A DNA stretch of 14,578 nt from Clostridia bacterium (GTDB taxonomy: Bacteria > Bacillota > Clostridia > Oscillospirales > CAG-382). Where the stretch lies: assembly GCA_017560285.1 (NCBI GenBank), contig JAFYOG010000219.1:1-14578 (forward strand), in the 5' to 3' direction. Positions 1 to 7,303 of this stretch are shown piece by piece. Each line of letters starts with the position of its first letter. Position 1 is the stretch's first letter. Below the pieces are notes generated by a model. The model saw only the letters and a program-made list of their open reading frames with translations. It had not been told where the DNA came from and did no database searches. The translations under genes and the position numbers were made by a program.

Positions 1-1
1 A

Positions 2-541
2 GAGCTGGCAAAATGCTGTGCCCATATCCTTGCAAATTGGCGTAAATATTCCGATGCCGATGCAGGCATTTTTGCCGAAACCGACGGCACCCCCCACAAC
101 ACAATCACCCCTATTTCCCGTATGAACGGAAATATGTTCGAATGCGATTTGGTGTTGCGTAACAATATCACCAGCGAAACCCGCCCTCTTGGCGTGTTCC
201 ACCCCAACCCCTCGTTGCACCATATCAAAAAAGAAAATATCGGCTTAATCGAGGTTATGGGCTTGGCAGTATTGCCCGCACGCCTTAAAACCGAGATTAA
301 ATTGTTAGAGCAGGCAATCCTTAATAACGAGGATATTTCTGCCAACCCCGCCATCGCATCCCACGCCCAATGGGCAAGGGAAGTTGTTGCTGCTTACCCA
401 AACCTTAACGCCGAAAACGCCGAGCATATACTTCAGCAGGAAATCGGCAAGGTGTTCTTGCAGGTTCTTACCGATGCAGGGGTCTATAAGCGCACCCCCG
501 ATGGTATAAAAGCCTTTAACAAATTTATAAATACGCTTTAA
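2..541 (+). CDS. galT: UTP-hexose-1-phosphate (galactose-1-phosphate) uridylyltransferase, C-terminal part
   Basis: Only the last 179 codons are present; the reading frame is open to the left edge, so the start lies outside the window. The enzyme exchanges UMP between UDP-glucose and galactose-1-phosphate in the cytoplasmic Leloir pathway. The recognisable stretches are ETDGTPHNTITPISR (near the window edge) and HPNPSLHHIKKENIGLIEVMG followed by LAVLPARLK, which are typical of the long (about 500 residue) Firmicutes-type GalT. The internal ATG at 122 is not a real start, because the conserved sequence continues upstream of it in frame. The C-terminus looks complete and is followed at once by a hairpin. 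Codon use is like that of the other host-type genes. I am confident of the family; exact hexose specificity cannot be read from the fragment. Confidence 0.93.
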   Translation, partial: ELAKCCAHILANWRKYSDADAGIFAETDGTPHNTITPISRMNGNMFECDLVLRNNITSETRPLGVFHPNPSLHHIKKENIGLIEVMGLAVLPARLKTEIKLLEQAILNNEDISANPAIASHAQWAREVVAAYPNLNAENAEHILQQEIGKVFLQVLTDAGVYKRTPDGIKAFNKFINTL

Positions 542-547
542 AAACAA

Positions 548-574
548 AAAAGGACAGCATTTAGCTGTCCTTTT
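548..574. terminator. Bidirectional intrinsic terminator between convergent galT and the HEPN gene
   Basis: An 11-bp perfect stem (AAAAGGACAGC / GCTGTCCTTTT) closes a 5-base loop (559-563). In the plus direction it is followed by a T-rich run, and in the minus direction the continuation reads TTTTTGTTTT. It therefore fits a terminator for both galT and the convergent minus-strand gene. The last codons and the stop of the minus-strand gene lie inside the hairpin. Confidence 0.85.
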
Positions 575-1544
575 GATATTTTTCCAATACGTCTACAAAA
601 CGTTTAACAACGATTTCCAAACTTGCCGAAAAAACTTTTATGAAGTCTTTGAGAAAATCATTGGTATAAGTAAGCGAGATTGCTTTATCAATAGCTCTCG
701 TATATTTGTTAAGCAATTTTACAGTTTGTTTATAATCCGCTTTAGAAAACAATTTACAATGTGCTATTTTATTTCGGTAAATTTTCAAATTTGAAATATC
801 TTCATATGCAGATTTGATAGGTATTTTATCTTGGAAAAAAAGTTCCCAATCAGTTTTTTCGATGTTTTCTGTAGTATGTCGTTTATCTACAAAAAGAATA
901 TCTATCAGTTGCGAATAATCATACATATAAAAAATATTATCGTCACATGGCTCTTTTGTGATTGCGTTTTCTTTTCGTCTTTTTAGTTTGCCTTTGCTGC
1001 TATAATATTTGAATTCAGCGGAAAAGTTTTTTCCCAAAACTATATAGTATGTATTATACAAAAGCTTTCGCATTTTTCGGTCAAACGCATCTAGTTTTTT
1101 ATATATTAAATTGCAATAATAAGAAGAAATATCATCGAATGTTTTTGTTATATCGTATTGTTTAGATAAGACCAACTTAAGATTAGGGTCGCTTGTCTCT
1201 TTTGAAAATATCAAATCAAACGCTTCTAAAACCTCAATGTTATGTTTTATTCTTCCAGATATATCTACATCGACCAAAGTGACATTTGGAGATTGGTGTA
1301 TTTGTATACATAAGTTATGAAAAAATGAATTTTCGTCTTTAACTTTAATTATACAATACAATCCATAATCCCAAATGACGCATTGTTGTTTAGTTAGACC
1401 ATAATTAAACAAAATGGTATCTTTAAGAGTCCACGTGCTTAACAGAATTTTACCATCATTTTCGATTTTAGGATGTCCTAAAGTTGATGTGCCGGAATTG
1501 GGTTTTGATTTCAGAATATAAGATATTTTAGATTTCTTTTCCAT
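561..1544 (-). CDS. HEPN-domain-like protein of unknown function, partner of the MmeI-like enzyme
   Basis: 327 residues from the ATG at 1544; an in-frame TTG at 1559 would add five residues and overlap the upstream gene by 8 bases. Neither start has a clear ribosome binding site, so translation is probably coupled to the methylase gene, which ends at 1552. I recognise no full-length family. The C-terminal half (about residues 140-290) looks like a HEPN domain: an early helix with FDRKMRKLLYNTYY, a DYSQLIDILF segment, then LKIYRNKIAHCKLF with the RNxxxH signature (R257, H262 in ATG numbering). HEPN domains with this motif are often RNases in toxin-antitoxin, abortive-infection and restriction systems. 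The N-terminal 140 residues are unassigned. There is no signal peptide or membrane segment. Base composition is extremely AT-rich (22% GC in 781-840) and codon use is unlike the neighbours, suggesting horizontal acquisition. Nuclease activity is inferred. Confidence 0.55.
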   Translation of the reverse strand: MEKKSKISYILKSKPNSGTSTLGHPKIENDGKILLSTWTLKDTILFNYGLTKQQCVIWDYGLYCIIKVKDENSFFHNLCIQIHQSPNVTLVDVDISGRIKHNIEVLEAFDLIFSKETSDPNLKLVLSKQYDITKTFDDISSYYCNLIYKKLDAFDRKMRKLLYNTYYIVLGKNFSAEFKYYSSKGKLKRRKENAITKEPCDDNIFYMYDYSQLIDILFVDKRHTTENIEKTDWELFFQDKIPIKSAYEDISNLKIYRNKIAHCKLFSKADYKQTVKLLNKYTRAIDKAISLTYTNDFLKDFIKVFSASLEIVVKRFVDVLEKYQKDS

Positions 1545-1551
1545 ATTGCAT

Positions 1552-4314
1552 TTATTCAACCAAGTCTTGGTACATTTTCATTAGTTCTGCAACGCATTCG
1601 GATTCGGAGTTTAGTTTGCCCCAGAATCCATAGGCTTGCATAACCGCTTTGTCGTTGGCTTGGTGAGCCTTGCGAAGCTCGGGTGGCATCGCTACCTCGT
1701 CATAAAGATCGGCAAGAGAACAATCGGGGTACAACGCGCGTGCATCAAGTATTGCCTGTGCAGTTTGCTCAATTTTTGCCTTTTGTTCTTCTGTAGGATT
1801 AGGCCACGGGAAATTGTTGTAGACGATGTCTTTTGAATAGCGATAATCGCTTTTTAATCTGCCACAAAGTGATCTCATCCAAGCCATGTGAACATTAGAA
1901 ATCAATACACCAAAGTGGAATAACGATGCATCGTCAATGTAGTTGGTGGCGTTTGTGTAAACAACGCCATTTGTTAAATATCCTAAAGGAATATACTTTC
2001 TTCGTTCAGAAGAAACTACAGGAACTAACACGCTGTTGCCTTTGGGTATGTTTGCAATGAAATACCTTGTTGGTCGGTCTTGAAGCGAACGTGTTAATTC
2101 AGCATCACTGTTTTTTCTATACTGATAAACCTTTTCCACACGCTCGTATATTCCTTTGCAATTTTTGATAATATTAGGAGGACAATGCTCTAAAAACAGA
2201 CAATATTTTTTAGGGCGATTGTTTAAAAAAGAATCTGCGTTGCAATATTCAAAAATATATGGCTTTGATTCGGGATAGCATTTAATAAATTCTTCTTTTT
2301 CTGATTCGGAATTTATGATAAAATTCCCACCATCAATCAGTTGCGAGCCCTTTGTCATGTCTGGGATTGTATTGCACAATGGTTTTCTGCGTTTTTCCAG
2401 AAAAACATTAGAGGCATTGATCAAATAAGCATTAATATTTGATACGACATTCACTCGATCTTTGTAGTATATCAGTTTTTGTTTCTTTTCTGTTTTTGAA
2501 TACCCTACAATAACACAATGAACCGCAGCTTCTTCGTTAGATTGGCTAGACCATTTAAACGTTGTATGGGCAAAGTTTATAGTATATCCTAGCGCAAATA
2601 TAGATTTCCATAACAACGGTACTTGCTCGCCTTGCGCGATTGAATTTGTAGACACAAAAGCTACTCCAACATTAGGAAGCATAAGGCAAAAATCGGCTGC
2701 TTTTTTGTACCAACACGCTACATAATCAAGTTTACCGCCCTCTTTGCCAAGAATGGATTCTTTGTCTTTTCTTTGGTTTGCATCGCATAGTTTCGCACCC
2801 ACAAAAGGCGGATTACCCATAATATAGTTGAGCTTATCCTTGGGCACAACGGTTTCCCAATCAATACGGAGAGCGTTGCCCTCTACAATATTTGCATAGG
2901 ACTTTAGAGGGAGAAAATCGAGGTCAATTTGTAAAATATCCTCGGTTTCTTTTAACATTTGGGATTCTGCAATCCACAGTGCGGTTTTTGCAACGGTTAC
3001 GGCAAAATCGTTAATCTCTATGCCATAAAATTGACCGATAGAAACCTTTATAATATCACCAAAGTCAAACTCAATCTGACCACCCTTTTGCATAATTTCA
3101 AGGGCTTCGTTTTCAAGACGGCGAAGTTCGATATATGTTTGCGTTAAAAAGTTACCCGAGCCACAAGCAGGGTCAAAAAACGTTAAATTGCCAAGCTTTT
3201 CACGGAATGCGTTTATGCGATTTGTTATCGCCTTTTCCTGCTTTAATGCCTTGATTTCGTCAAGCTCTTCGTGCAATTCGTCAAGGAAAAGCGGGTCGAT
3301 AACCTTATGTATATTTTCAATAGAGGTGTAATGCATACCTCCGCTACGGCGTGTTTCGGGGTTCAAGGTGGATTCAAATACCGCACCGAAAATTGTGGGG
3401 CTAATCTGCGACCAATCAAAATCCTCGCTGGCGTTATGCAAAAGCAAATCTACAATTTCCTGCGTGAAGTTGGGTATCTCTATATCCTCGTCGGCAAAAA
3501 GACCGCCGTTTACATAGGGGAACGCCGCCAAAGCATCGTCCATATAAGGGTCGCGTTCCTCGGTCTTGGTATCAAGAACCTTGAAAAGGTCAATTAGTGC
3601 ACGGCGAACGTCTTTTATATTAAAGCTCTGTATATAGTTATGGAACTTATTATGACCGCCGAAAATACCTGCATCCTCGGCATAAAGGCAGAATACAAGA
3701 CGAACGCAAAGCATATTAAGGCTTCGCAACGTTTTTTCGTCATCGGGGTTGATATATTGCTTCAAAATCGCATCGTAAAGCTTGCCCACAAGCTCGCCGG
3801 CTTTTATAGAGATTTGTTCTTCGCGGTGCAAAAGCTCGCTCTTTTCTTCAACAAGAAACTCTAAACGATAATACTCTTTGGGTAGTTCAGAAAGCAAAAT
3901 GCTTTCGGGTTCACCCGTGGGCTTTTCCATATCGTAAATAAGAAATTCCTCGAAGTTACAAGTAATAATCCATCTCGGCCTTTGGGAATAGGGCAACGCG
4001 GCAGAATATCTTTGGGCTTGTTGGAACGGTGTTAACAAGCTTCCGTCGGATTGCTTAATAGCGGCGCGAAGATTCAACCCGCGCTTTTTCTGTTCAATCA
4101 GCACGTGGGTATAGGGAATGTGTCCGTCGATAAAGCTGGTGTGGTCGAGCTTAACTCGTTCCTCGAATATAATCGTCTTTTCGGGGTTGTCTACGCCCAA
4201 AACATCGCGCAATAAAGAAAGCCAAAAAGATTGGCTTTCGCCCTTTTCGTCCCCTCTGTCTTTCCAATATTCAACAAAATTCCTTGCGGCGGCGCGGCGT
4301 TCTGTGTCCTTCAT
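1552..4314 (-). CDS. MmeI-like (type IIL) restriction endonuclease / adenine-N6 DNA methyltransferase fusion
   Basis: 920 residues, essentially the length of MmeI (919). Such enzymes cut and methylate DNA in one polypeptide and share one target-recognition domain. Order: N-terminal nuclease-like region with D63 and E74-Q-K76 in FIDGHIPYTHVLIEQKK, a PD-(D/E)xK arrangement that looks intact; a helical connector (about 160-330) with GGMHYTSIENIHKVIDPLFL at its end; a gamma-class methyltransferase with motif I DPACGSGNF (381-389) and motif IV NPPF (501-504), indicating N6-adenine methylation; a target-recognition region (about 610-830); and a C-terminal helical part. The ATG at 4314 has a good AGGGGA site 8 bases upstream. 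Base composition is mosaic: 48-57% GC in sampled blocks of the N-terminal part and extreme C-terminus, but about 27-32% through much of the recognition region, suggesting recombination there. No separate methylase or specificity gene is nearby. Family confidence is high; cleavage activity and recognition site are unknown. Confidence 0.92.
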   Translation of the reverse strand: MKDTERRAAARNFVEYWKDRGDEKGESQSFWLSLLRDVLGVDNPEKTIIFEERVKLDHTSFIDGHIPYTHVLIEQKKRGLNLRAAIKQSDGSLLTPFQQAQRYSAALPYSQRPRWIITCNFEEFLIYDMEKPTGEPESILLSELPKEYYRLEFLVEEKSELLHREEQISIKAGELVGKLYDAILKQYINPDDEKTLRSLNMLCVRLVFCLYAEDAGIFGGHNKFHNYIQSFNIKDVRRALIDLFKVLDTKTEERDPYMDDALAAFPYVNGGLFADEDIEIPNFTQEIVDLLLHNASEDFDWSQISPTIFGAVFESTLNPETRRSGGMHYTSIENIHKVIDPLFLDELHEELDEIKALKQEKAITNRINAFREKLGNLTFFDPACGSGNFLTQTYIELRRLENEALEIMQKGGQIEFDFGDIIKVSIGQFYGIEINDFAVTVAKTALWIAESQMLKETEDILQIDLDFLPLKSYANIVEGNALRIDWETVVPKDKLNYIMGNPPFVGAKLCDANQRKDKESILGKEGGKLDYVACWYKKAADFCLMLPNVGVAFVSTNSIAQGEQVPLLWKSIFALGYTINFAHTTFKWSSQSNEEAAVHCVIVGYSKTEKKQKLIYYKDRVNVVSNINAYLINASNVFLEKRRKPLCNTIPDMTKGSQLIDGGNFIINSESEKEEFIKCYPESKPYIFEYCNADSFLNNRPKKYCLFLEHCPPNIIKNCKGIYERVEKVYQYRKNSDAELTRSLQDRPTRYFIANIPKGNSVLVPVVSSERRKYIPLGYLTNGVVYTNATNYIDDASLFHFGVLISNVHMAWMRSLCGRLKSDYRYSKDIVYNNFPWPNPTEEQKAKIEQTAQAILDARALYPDCSLADLYDEVAMPPELRKAHQANDKAVMQAYGFWGKLNSESECVAELMKMYQDLVE

Positions 4315-4322
4315 AAAACAAG

Positions 4323-4328
4323 TCCCCT
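4323..4328 (-). promoter_or_regulatory. Ribosome binding site of the MmeI-like gene
   Basis: AGGGGA on the minus strand, 8 bases before the ATG at 4314. It supports that start codon. Confidence 0.8.
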
Positions 4329-4352
4329 GCTGTTTAATAATACATTACATTT

Positions 4353-4381
4353 ATTATAGCTTATTTTTGCAAATATTTCTA
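4353..4381 (-). promoter_or_regulatory. Probable sigma-A promoter of the MmeI-like/HEPN operon
   Basis: On the minus strand, a perfect TATAAT (4353-4358) is preceded after 17 bases by TAGAAA (4376-4381, 4/6 match to TTGACA). It sits just after the terminator of the upstream gene and about 40 bases before the methylase start. The -35 is weak, so an upstream activator or moderate expression is possible. No second promoter was seen in front of the HEPN gene. Confidence 0.65.
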
Positions 4382-4400
4382 CATTTTTTAGCAAAAAATA

Positions 4401-4430
4401 AAGCCGAATGATATAAAAATCATTCAGCTT
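4401..4430 (-). terminator. Intrinsic terminator after the acyl-CoA synthetase gene
   Basis: The hairpin has a 7-bp stem (GAATGAT/ATCATTC), one C-A mismatch, then 4 more pairs (AAGC/GCTT) and a 6-base loop. On the minus strand it is followed by TATTTTTT. It begins 8 bases after the synthetase stop codon. The plus-strand side is also T-rich. Confidence 0.8.
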
Positions 4431-4437
4431 TTTATTT

Positions 4438-6144
4438 TTACATAGGACTGCCGTCTTTACTGCGGCGGATTTTGTTGGTGGTGGTTTTTACAAAAGGCTC
4501 GGTTCTTATAATAACCGTATTAATCTGCTTATAGGTGGGCAGCTTTTCCAACGCAACAAAAATATCGTGCTTTAGCTTTGCGGTAAGCTCCTCTATGCTT
4601 GCGCTTTCCAAAACCTCTTTATCTATTGCGCACTGAACTGCAAGGTTAACCTCGTTGCCGTTTTCGTCCTTTTCGCCGTAAACGATGTTTTCCAAAACGT
4701 AGGGAATGCTGCTTATATATTCTTCCAATTCCTCGGGGTAAATGTTTTTGCCGTTGCCAAGAATAATAATATTCTTCTTTCTGCCGGTAATAACTATCTG
4801 CCCCTTTTTGGTAAGCTTGCCGTAATCGCCCGTGCGGAAATATCCGTCCTCGGTAAACACCTCTGCGGTGGCTTGGGGGTTCTTATAATAGCCAAGCATT
4901 ACAATATCGCCCTTAACCAAAATCTCGCCCTCGCCGTCCTCGTTGGGGTCGTCAATCTTCACGTCAATACACTTCATAGGGAACCCTACGGTGCGGGGGT
5001 CGTTAATAAAATCGGTATTAACCGATACCAAAGGCGAGCATTCGGTAATACCGTAGCCGTTGGTAACTATAATGCCTATATCTTCAAAGAAATCTGCAAT
5101 CTCGGCACGCAAGGGCGCACCGCCGCAAATAATCTTTTCCAGCTTTCCCCCCAAGGGCGCGTGCAGGTCGGCAAAAATCTTACGTCTTGCGTCAATACCT
5201 ATGCAACGCAAAAAGCGGGATAGCTTAATAGCGCGCTTTATGGTTTTTTCCTTGCCCTTTTCCTCTATGCCTGCCTGCATACGGCGGTAAACCACCTCTA
5301 ACAACGCGGGCACAACGTACATAATCTGGGGCTGGTATAAAGCCATATTTCTAACAACCCGCTTAAGGCTGTCGTTAATGCAAAGGGTGTTGCGTGCGTG
5401 TACGCTGGGCAACAAATCCGCCACCGTTTCGTAGGAATGGTGGTAGGGAAGCACCGAAAGCACAACCTCGCGGGTGGTGGTTAACTGCAATCCGTAATAG
5501 GTAAGGGAAATTAAATTATGCTCGGAAAGCATAACACCCTTTGCCAACCCCGTGGTGCCTGATGTATAAATAAGCATCTTAAGGGCGTTTTCGTCCTTTG
5601 TTTCCATTTGGCAAAAGCGCACATCGCCGTTTTCGTAAAGCGCTTTGCCCTTTTCCATAAGCTTGGCGTAGGATAAAAATTCCCCTTCGTCCTCTTCGCG
5701 GTCAAAGCAAACAAAGTATTTTACGTTGGGTATCTGTTCTCTAACCCGTCTAAAGGCTTCTTCTCGCTTTTTATCGCAAAAAATAATATCGTCGTCGCCG
5801 TGGTTGGCAATGTTTGCCAAATCGCCCTCGGGCAGTTCTTTATCAATAGGGCAAAAAACCCCTTCGCCCTGCAAAGCGGTAAACAAAACCGTTATCCAAT
5901 TATAGCTGTTTTCGCCTGCACAGCCTATGTGCCCGCAAGCCATACCCATATCTGCAAGGGCAGTGCCTAAATATATGGTATCTTTTCGGAATTCGCTGTA
6001 AGTAACCTCTTTAACCCCGTCTTTTCCGCGGTATTTATATGCAACCTTTTCGCCGTCCTCAAGTGCGGCGCAGTTAAGCATATTTTTAACGGTTTTTGGG
6101 TTTGTGGGGGTTATAGGATGTCTTGCAATAGCGTTTCTTGCCAC
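4438..6144 (-). CDS. AMP-binding long-chain acyl-CoA synthetase-like enzyme
   Basis: 568 residues from a GTG at 6144. This start is chosen because GGAG lies 8 bases upstream (6153-6156); an in-frame TTG at 6168 lacks such a site and lies closer to the promoter. The family activates a carboxylic acid with ATP to an acyl-adenylate and then forms the CoA thioester. Visible motifs (GTG numbering): A3 phosphate loop YTSGTTGLAKG (193-203); adenine-binding GYGITECSPLV (363-373); the hinge region GYFRTGDYG (434-442) and GRKKNIIILGNGKNIYPEE (454-472); and the C-terminal KTTTNKIRR with the probable catalytic Lys558. The PYHHSYE segment (about 233-239) is typical of fatty-acyl ligases. No transmembrane segment or carrier domain is evident. 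The gene appears monocistronic with its own promoter and terminator. Substrate chain length cannot be judged; a role in recycling or incorporating exogenous fatty acids is inference. Confidence 0.88.
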   Translation of the reverse strand: MARNAIARHPITPTNPKTVKNMLNCAALEDGEKVAYKYRGKDGVKEVTYSEFRKDTIYLGTALADMGMACGHIGCAGENSYNWITVLFTALQGEGVFCPIDKELPEGDLANIANHGDDDIIFCDKKREEAFRRVREQIPNVKYFVCFDREEDEGEFLSYAKLMEKGKALYENGDVRFCQMETKDENALKMLIYTSGTTGLAKGVMLSEHNLISLTYYGLQLTTTREVVLSVLPYHHSYETVADLLPSVHARNTLCINDSLKRVVRNMALYQPQIMYVVPALLEVVYRRMQAGIEEKGKEKTIKRAIKLSRFLRCIGIDARRKIFADLHAPLGGKLEKIICGGAPLRAEIADFFEDIGIIVTNGYGITECSPLVSVNTDFINDPRTVGFPMKCIDVKIDDPNEDGEGEILVKGDIVMLGYYKNPQATAEVFTEDGYFRTGDYGKLTKKGQIVITGRKKNIIILGNGKNIYPEELEEYISSIPYVLENIVYGEKDENGNEVNLAVQCAIDKEVLESASIEELTAKLKHDIFVALEKLPTYKQINTVIIRTEPFVKTTTNKIRRSKDGSPM

Positions 6145-6152
6145 GATAATAA

Positions 6153-6156
6153 CTCC
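6153..6156 (-). promoter_or_regulatory. Ribosome binding site that decides the GTG start of the acyl-CoA synthetase
   Basis: GGAG on the minus strand with an 8-base spacer to GTG at 6144. It lies inside the longer open frame that begins with TTG at 6168, which argues against that longer form. Confidence 0.7.
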
Positions 6157-6182
6157 AAATATAAACAAATTATTACAAATCT

Positions 6183-6210
6183 ATTATATTTTAAAACATC
6201 CTAAAGTCAA
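6183..6210 (-). promoter_or_regulatory. Sigma-A promoter of the acyl-CoA synthetase gene
   Basis: On the minus strand TTGACT (6205-6210) and TATAAT (6183-6188) are separated by 16 bases, an 11/12 match to consensus. It lies in the short gap after the histidine kinase stop codon, so the synthetase can be transcribed independently of the two-component operon. Confidence 0.85.
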
Positions 6211-6225
6211 CGGGTTTACCCTATT

Positions 6226-6241
6226 TTCAACAATAATTGAA
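6226..6241 (-). promoter_or_regulatory. Palindromic candidate operator upstream of the acyl-CoA synthetase promoter
   Basis: On the minus strand it reads TTCAATTATTGTTGAA: 5-base arms around a 6-base centre, 15 bases upstream of the -35 box and directly abutting the kinase stop codon. It matches the element at 8040-8055 in 14 of 16 positions, and the two differences are symmetric transitions. I infer a binding site for a dimeric regulator, possibly the adjacent response regulator. Confidence 0.55.
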
Positions 6242-7303
6242 CTAAAGCACAACCGTAAATTTGCAACCGTTTTCGGTGTTTTCGGCAAAAATCTCGCCCT
6301 CGGCAAGGGTAACTATACGTTTAACCAAAGCCAAGCCCAAGCCGTTGCCCTCTTGCTTATGAGAGCTGTCCCCCTGATAAAATTTATCAAACAAATGGCT
6401 TTTTTCGTTTTCCGCAATGCCGCAACCGTTGTCCTCTACGGTAAACACAATTCTTTCGTTCTGCTTAAGCCCTATTTTAACCTTACCGCCCTTGGGGCTG
6501 AACTTTATTGCGTTGCCTATAAGGTTGCTCCAAACGTGAATAAGCAAATTCTCGCTGCCGTTATAATCAACGGTGTCCATTTCCACGTCGAATTCTATAT
6601 CCTTTTCCACCCAAGCGGGCTCCAATGCAAGCAACGCCTGCCTAATCTGCTCGTCAAGCCTAAATTTGGTTACGTTGGTTTTAATATTCTGGTTTTCTAT
6701 CTTAGAAAGCAACAAAATATTACCCACCAGCGTAGAAAGCCTTTTTGTGTTAAACAAAATTTTATCAACGTATTCCTGCTGGTCGGGGTCAAGGCTTTCG
6801 CACCCCTGCAAAAGGGTGGTGTAGCCCTCTATGGCGTTAATGGGGGTTTTAAACTCGTGGGATACGTTAGATACAAAATCGCTTTGCAAAATCTCGGTGG
6901 ATTCAAGCTCCTTAACCATAATATTAAAGCCCGCAAACACCTCTTTAACGTCCGATGAAGTAGATTTTCCCGCCTCTAACCTAACCGAAAAATCACCCTC
7001 GGCAACCTTTGTCATAGCGCCTCTAAGCTTTTTTATAGGGTTAAAGAAATAAATCGAAACGAACCCCGTTACAATACTTCCCACAATAACGCTTACAACA
7101 AGCAGTTCTATAACCAAGGTGCCCCGCCAATCGTTAAAAATGGTGTGCCCAATAAGCTCGTCGAACCCAATGGCAAGCAGTATACAAAAAACAATTTCCG
7201 CGCAAACAAAAAGGGTAAGCCTAACGCTAAGGCTAAGCTTGCTCCTTTTTTCTTTAGAAAGCTTAAGATATTTTTTTGGGTCAATACGTCTTTTATTGCT
7301 CAT
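6242..7303 (-). CDS. Membrane sensor histidine kinase, HAMP domain type
   Basis: 353 residues. The protein autophosphorylates on a histidine and passes the phosphate to the response regulator encoded just upstream. Two hydrophobic segments (about 27-47 and 62-86) enclose a very short outside loop of roughly 15 residues, so there is no real extracellular sensor domain; the signal may be sensed within the membrane or via another protein. A HAMP-like linker follows (about 88-140), then the H-box FVSNVSHEFKTPI with phosphoacceptor His149. The ATPase core shows the N-box NLIGNAIKFSP (260-270), G1 DNGCGI (291-296), an F-box around FDKFYQGD and G2 GNGLGLAL (319-326). All boxes look intact, so it should be active. 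Its ATG overlaps the regulator stop by 4 bases (ATGA), indicating translational coupling. The subfamily resembles OmpR-partner kinases; the signal is unknown. Confidence 0.95.
   Translation of the reverse strand: MSNKRRIDPKKYLKLSKEKRSKLSLSVRLTLFVCAEIVFCILLAIGFDELIGHTIFNDWRGTLVIELLVVSVIVGSIVTGFVSIYFFNPIKKLRGAMTKVAEGDFSVRLEAGKSTSSDVKEVFAGFNIMVKELESTEILQSDFVSNVSHEFKTPINAIEGYTTLLQGCESLDPDQQEYVDKILFNTKRLSTLVGNILLLSKIENQNIKTNVTKFRLDEQIRQALLALEPAWVEKDIEFDVEMDTVDYNGSENLLIHVWSNLIGNAIKFSPKGGKVKIGLKQNERIVFTVEDNGCGIAENEKSHLFDKFYQGDSSHKQEGNGLGLALVKRIVTLAEGEIFAENTENGCKFTVVL

Noticed and set aside
1545..1559. TTG start at 1559 giving a 332-residue HEPN protein
   Set aside because: No ribosome binding site supports it, and an ATG follows five codons later; I prefer the ATG, although the TTG cannot be excluded if translation is coupled.
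6226..6241. Hairpin after the histidine kinase as its terminator
   Set aside because: Five-base AT-rich arms and no T-run; its near copy upstream of the regulator promoter fits an operator better.
6104..6958. 284-codon plus-strand open frame opposite the histidine kinase
   Set aside because: It is antisense to a gene with all kinase motifs, starts inside the acyl-CoA synthetase gene, has no ribosome binding site, and its product has no recognisable pattern.
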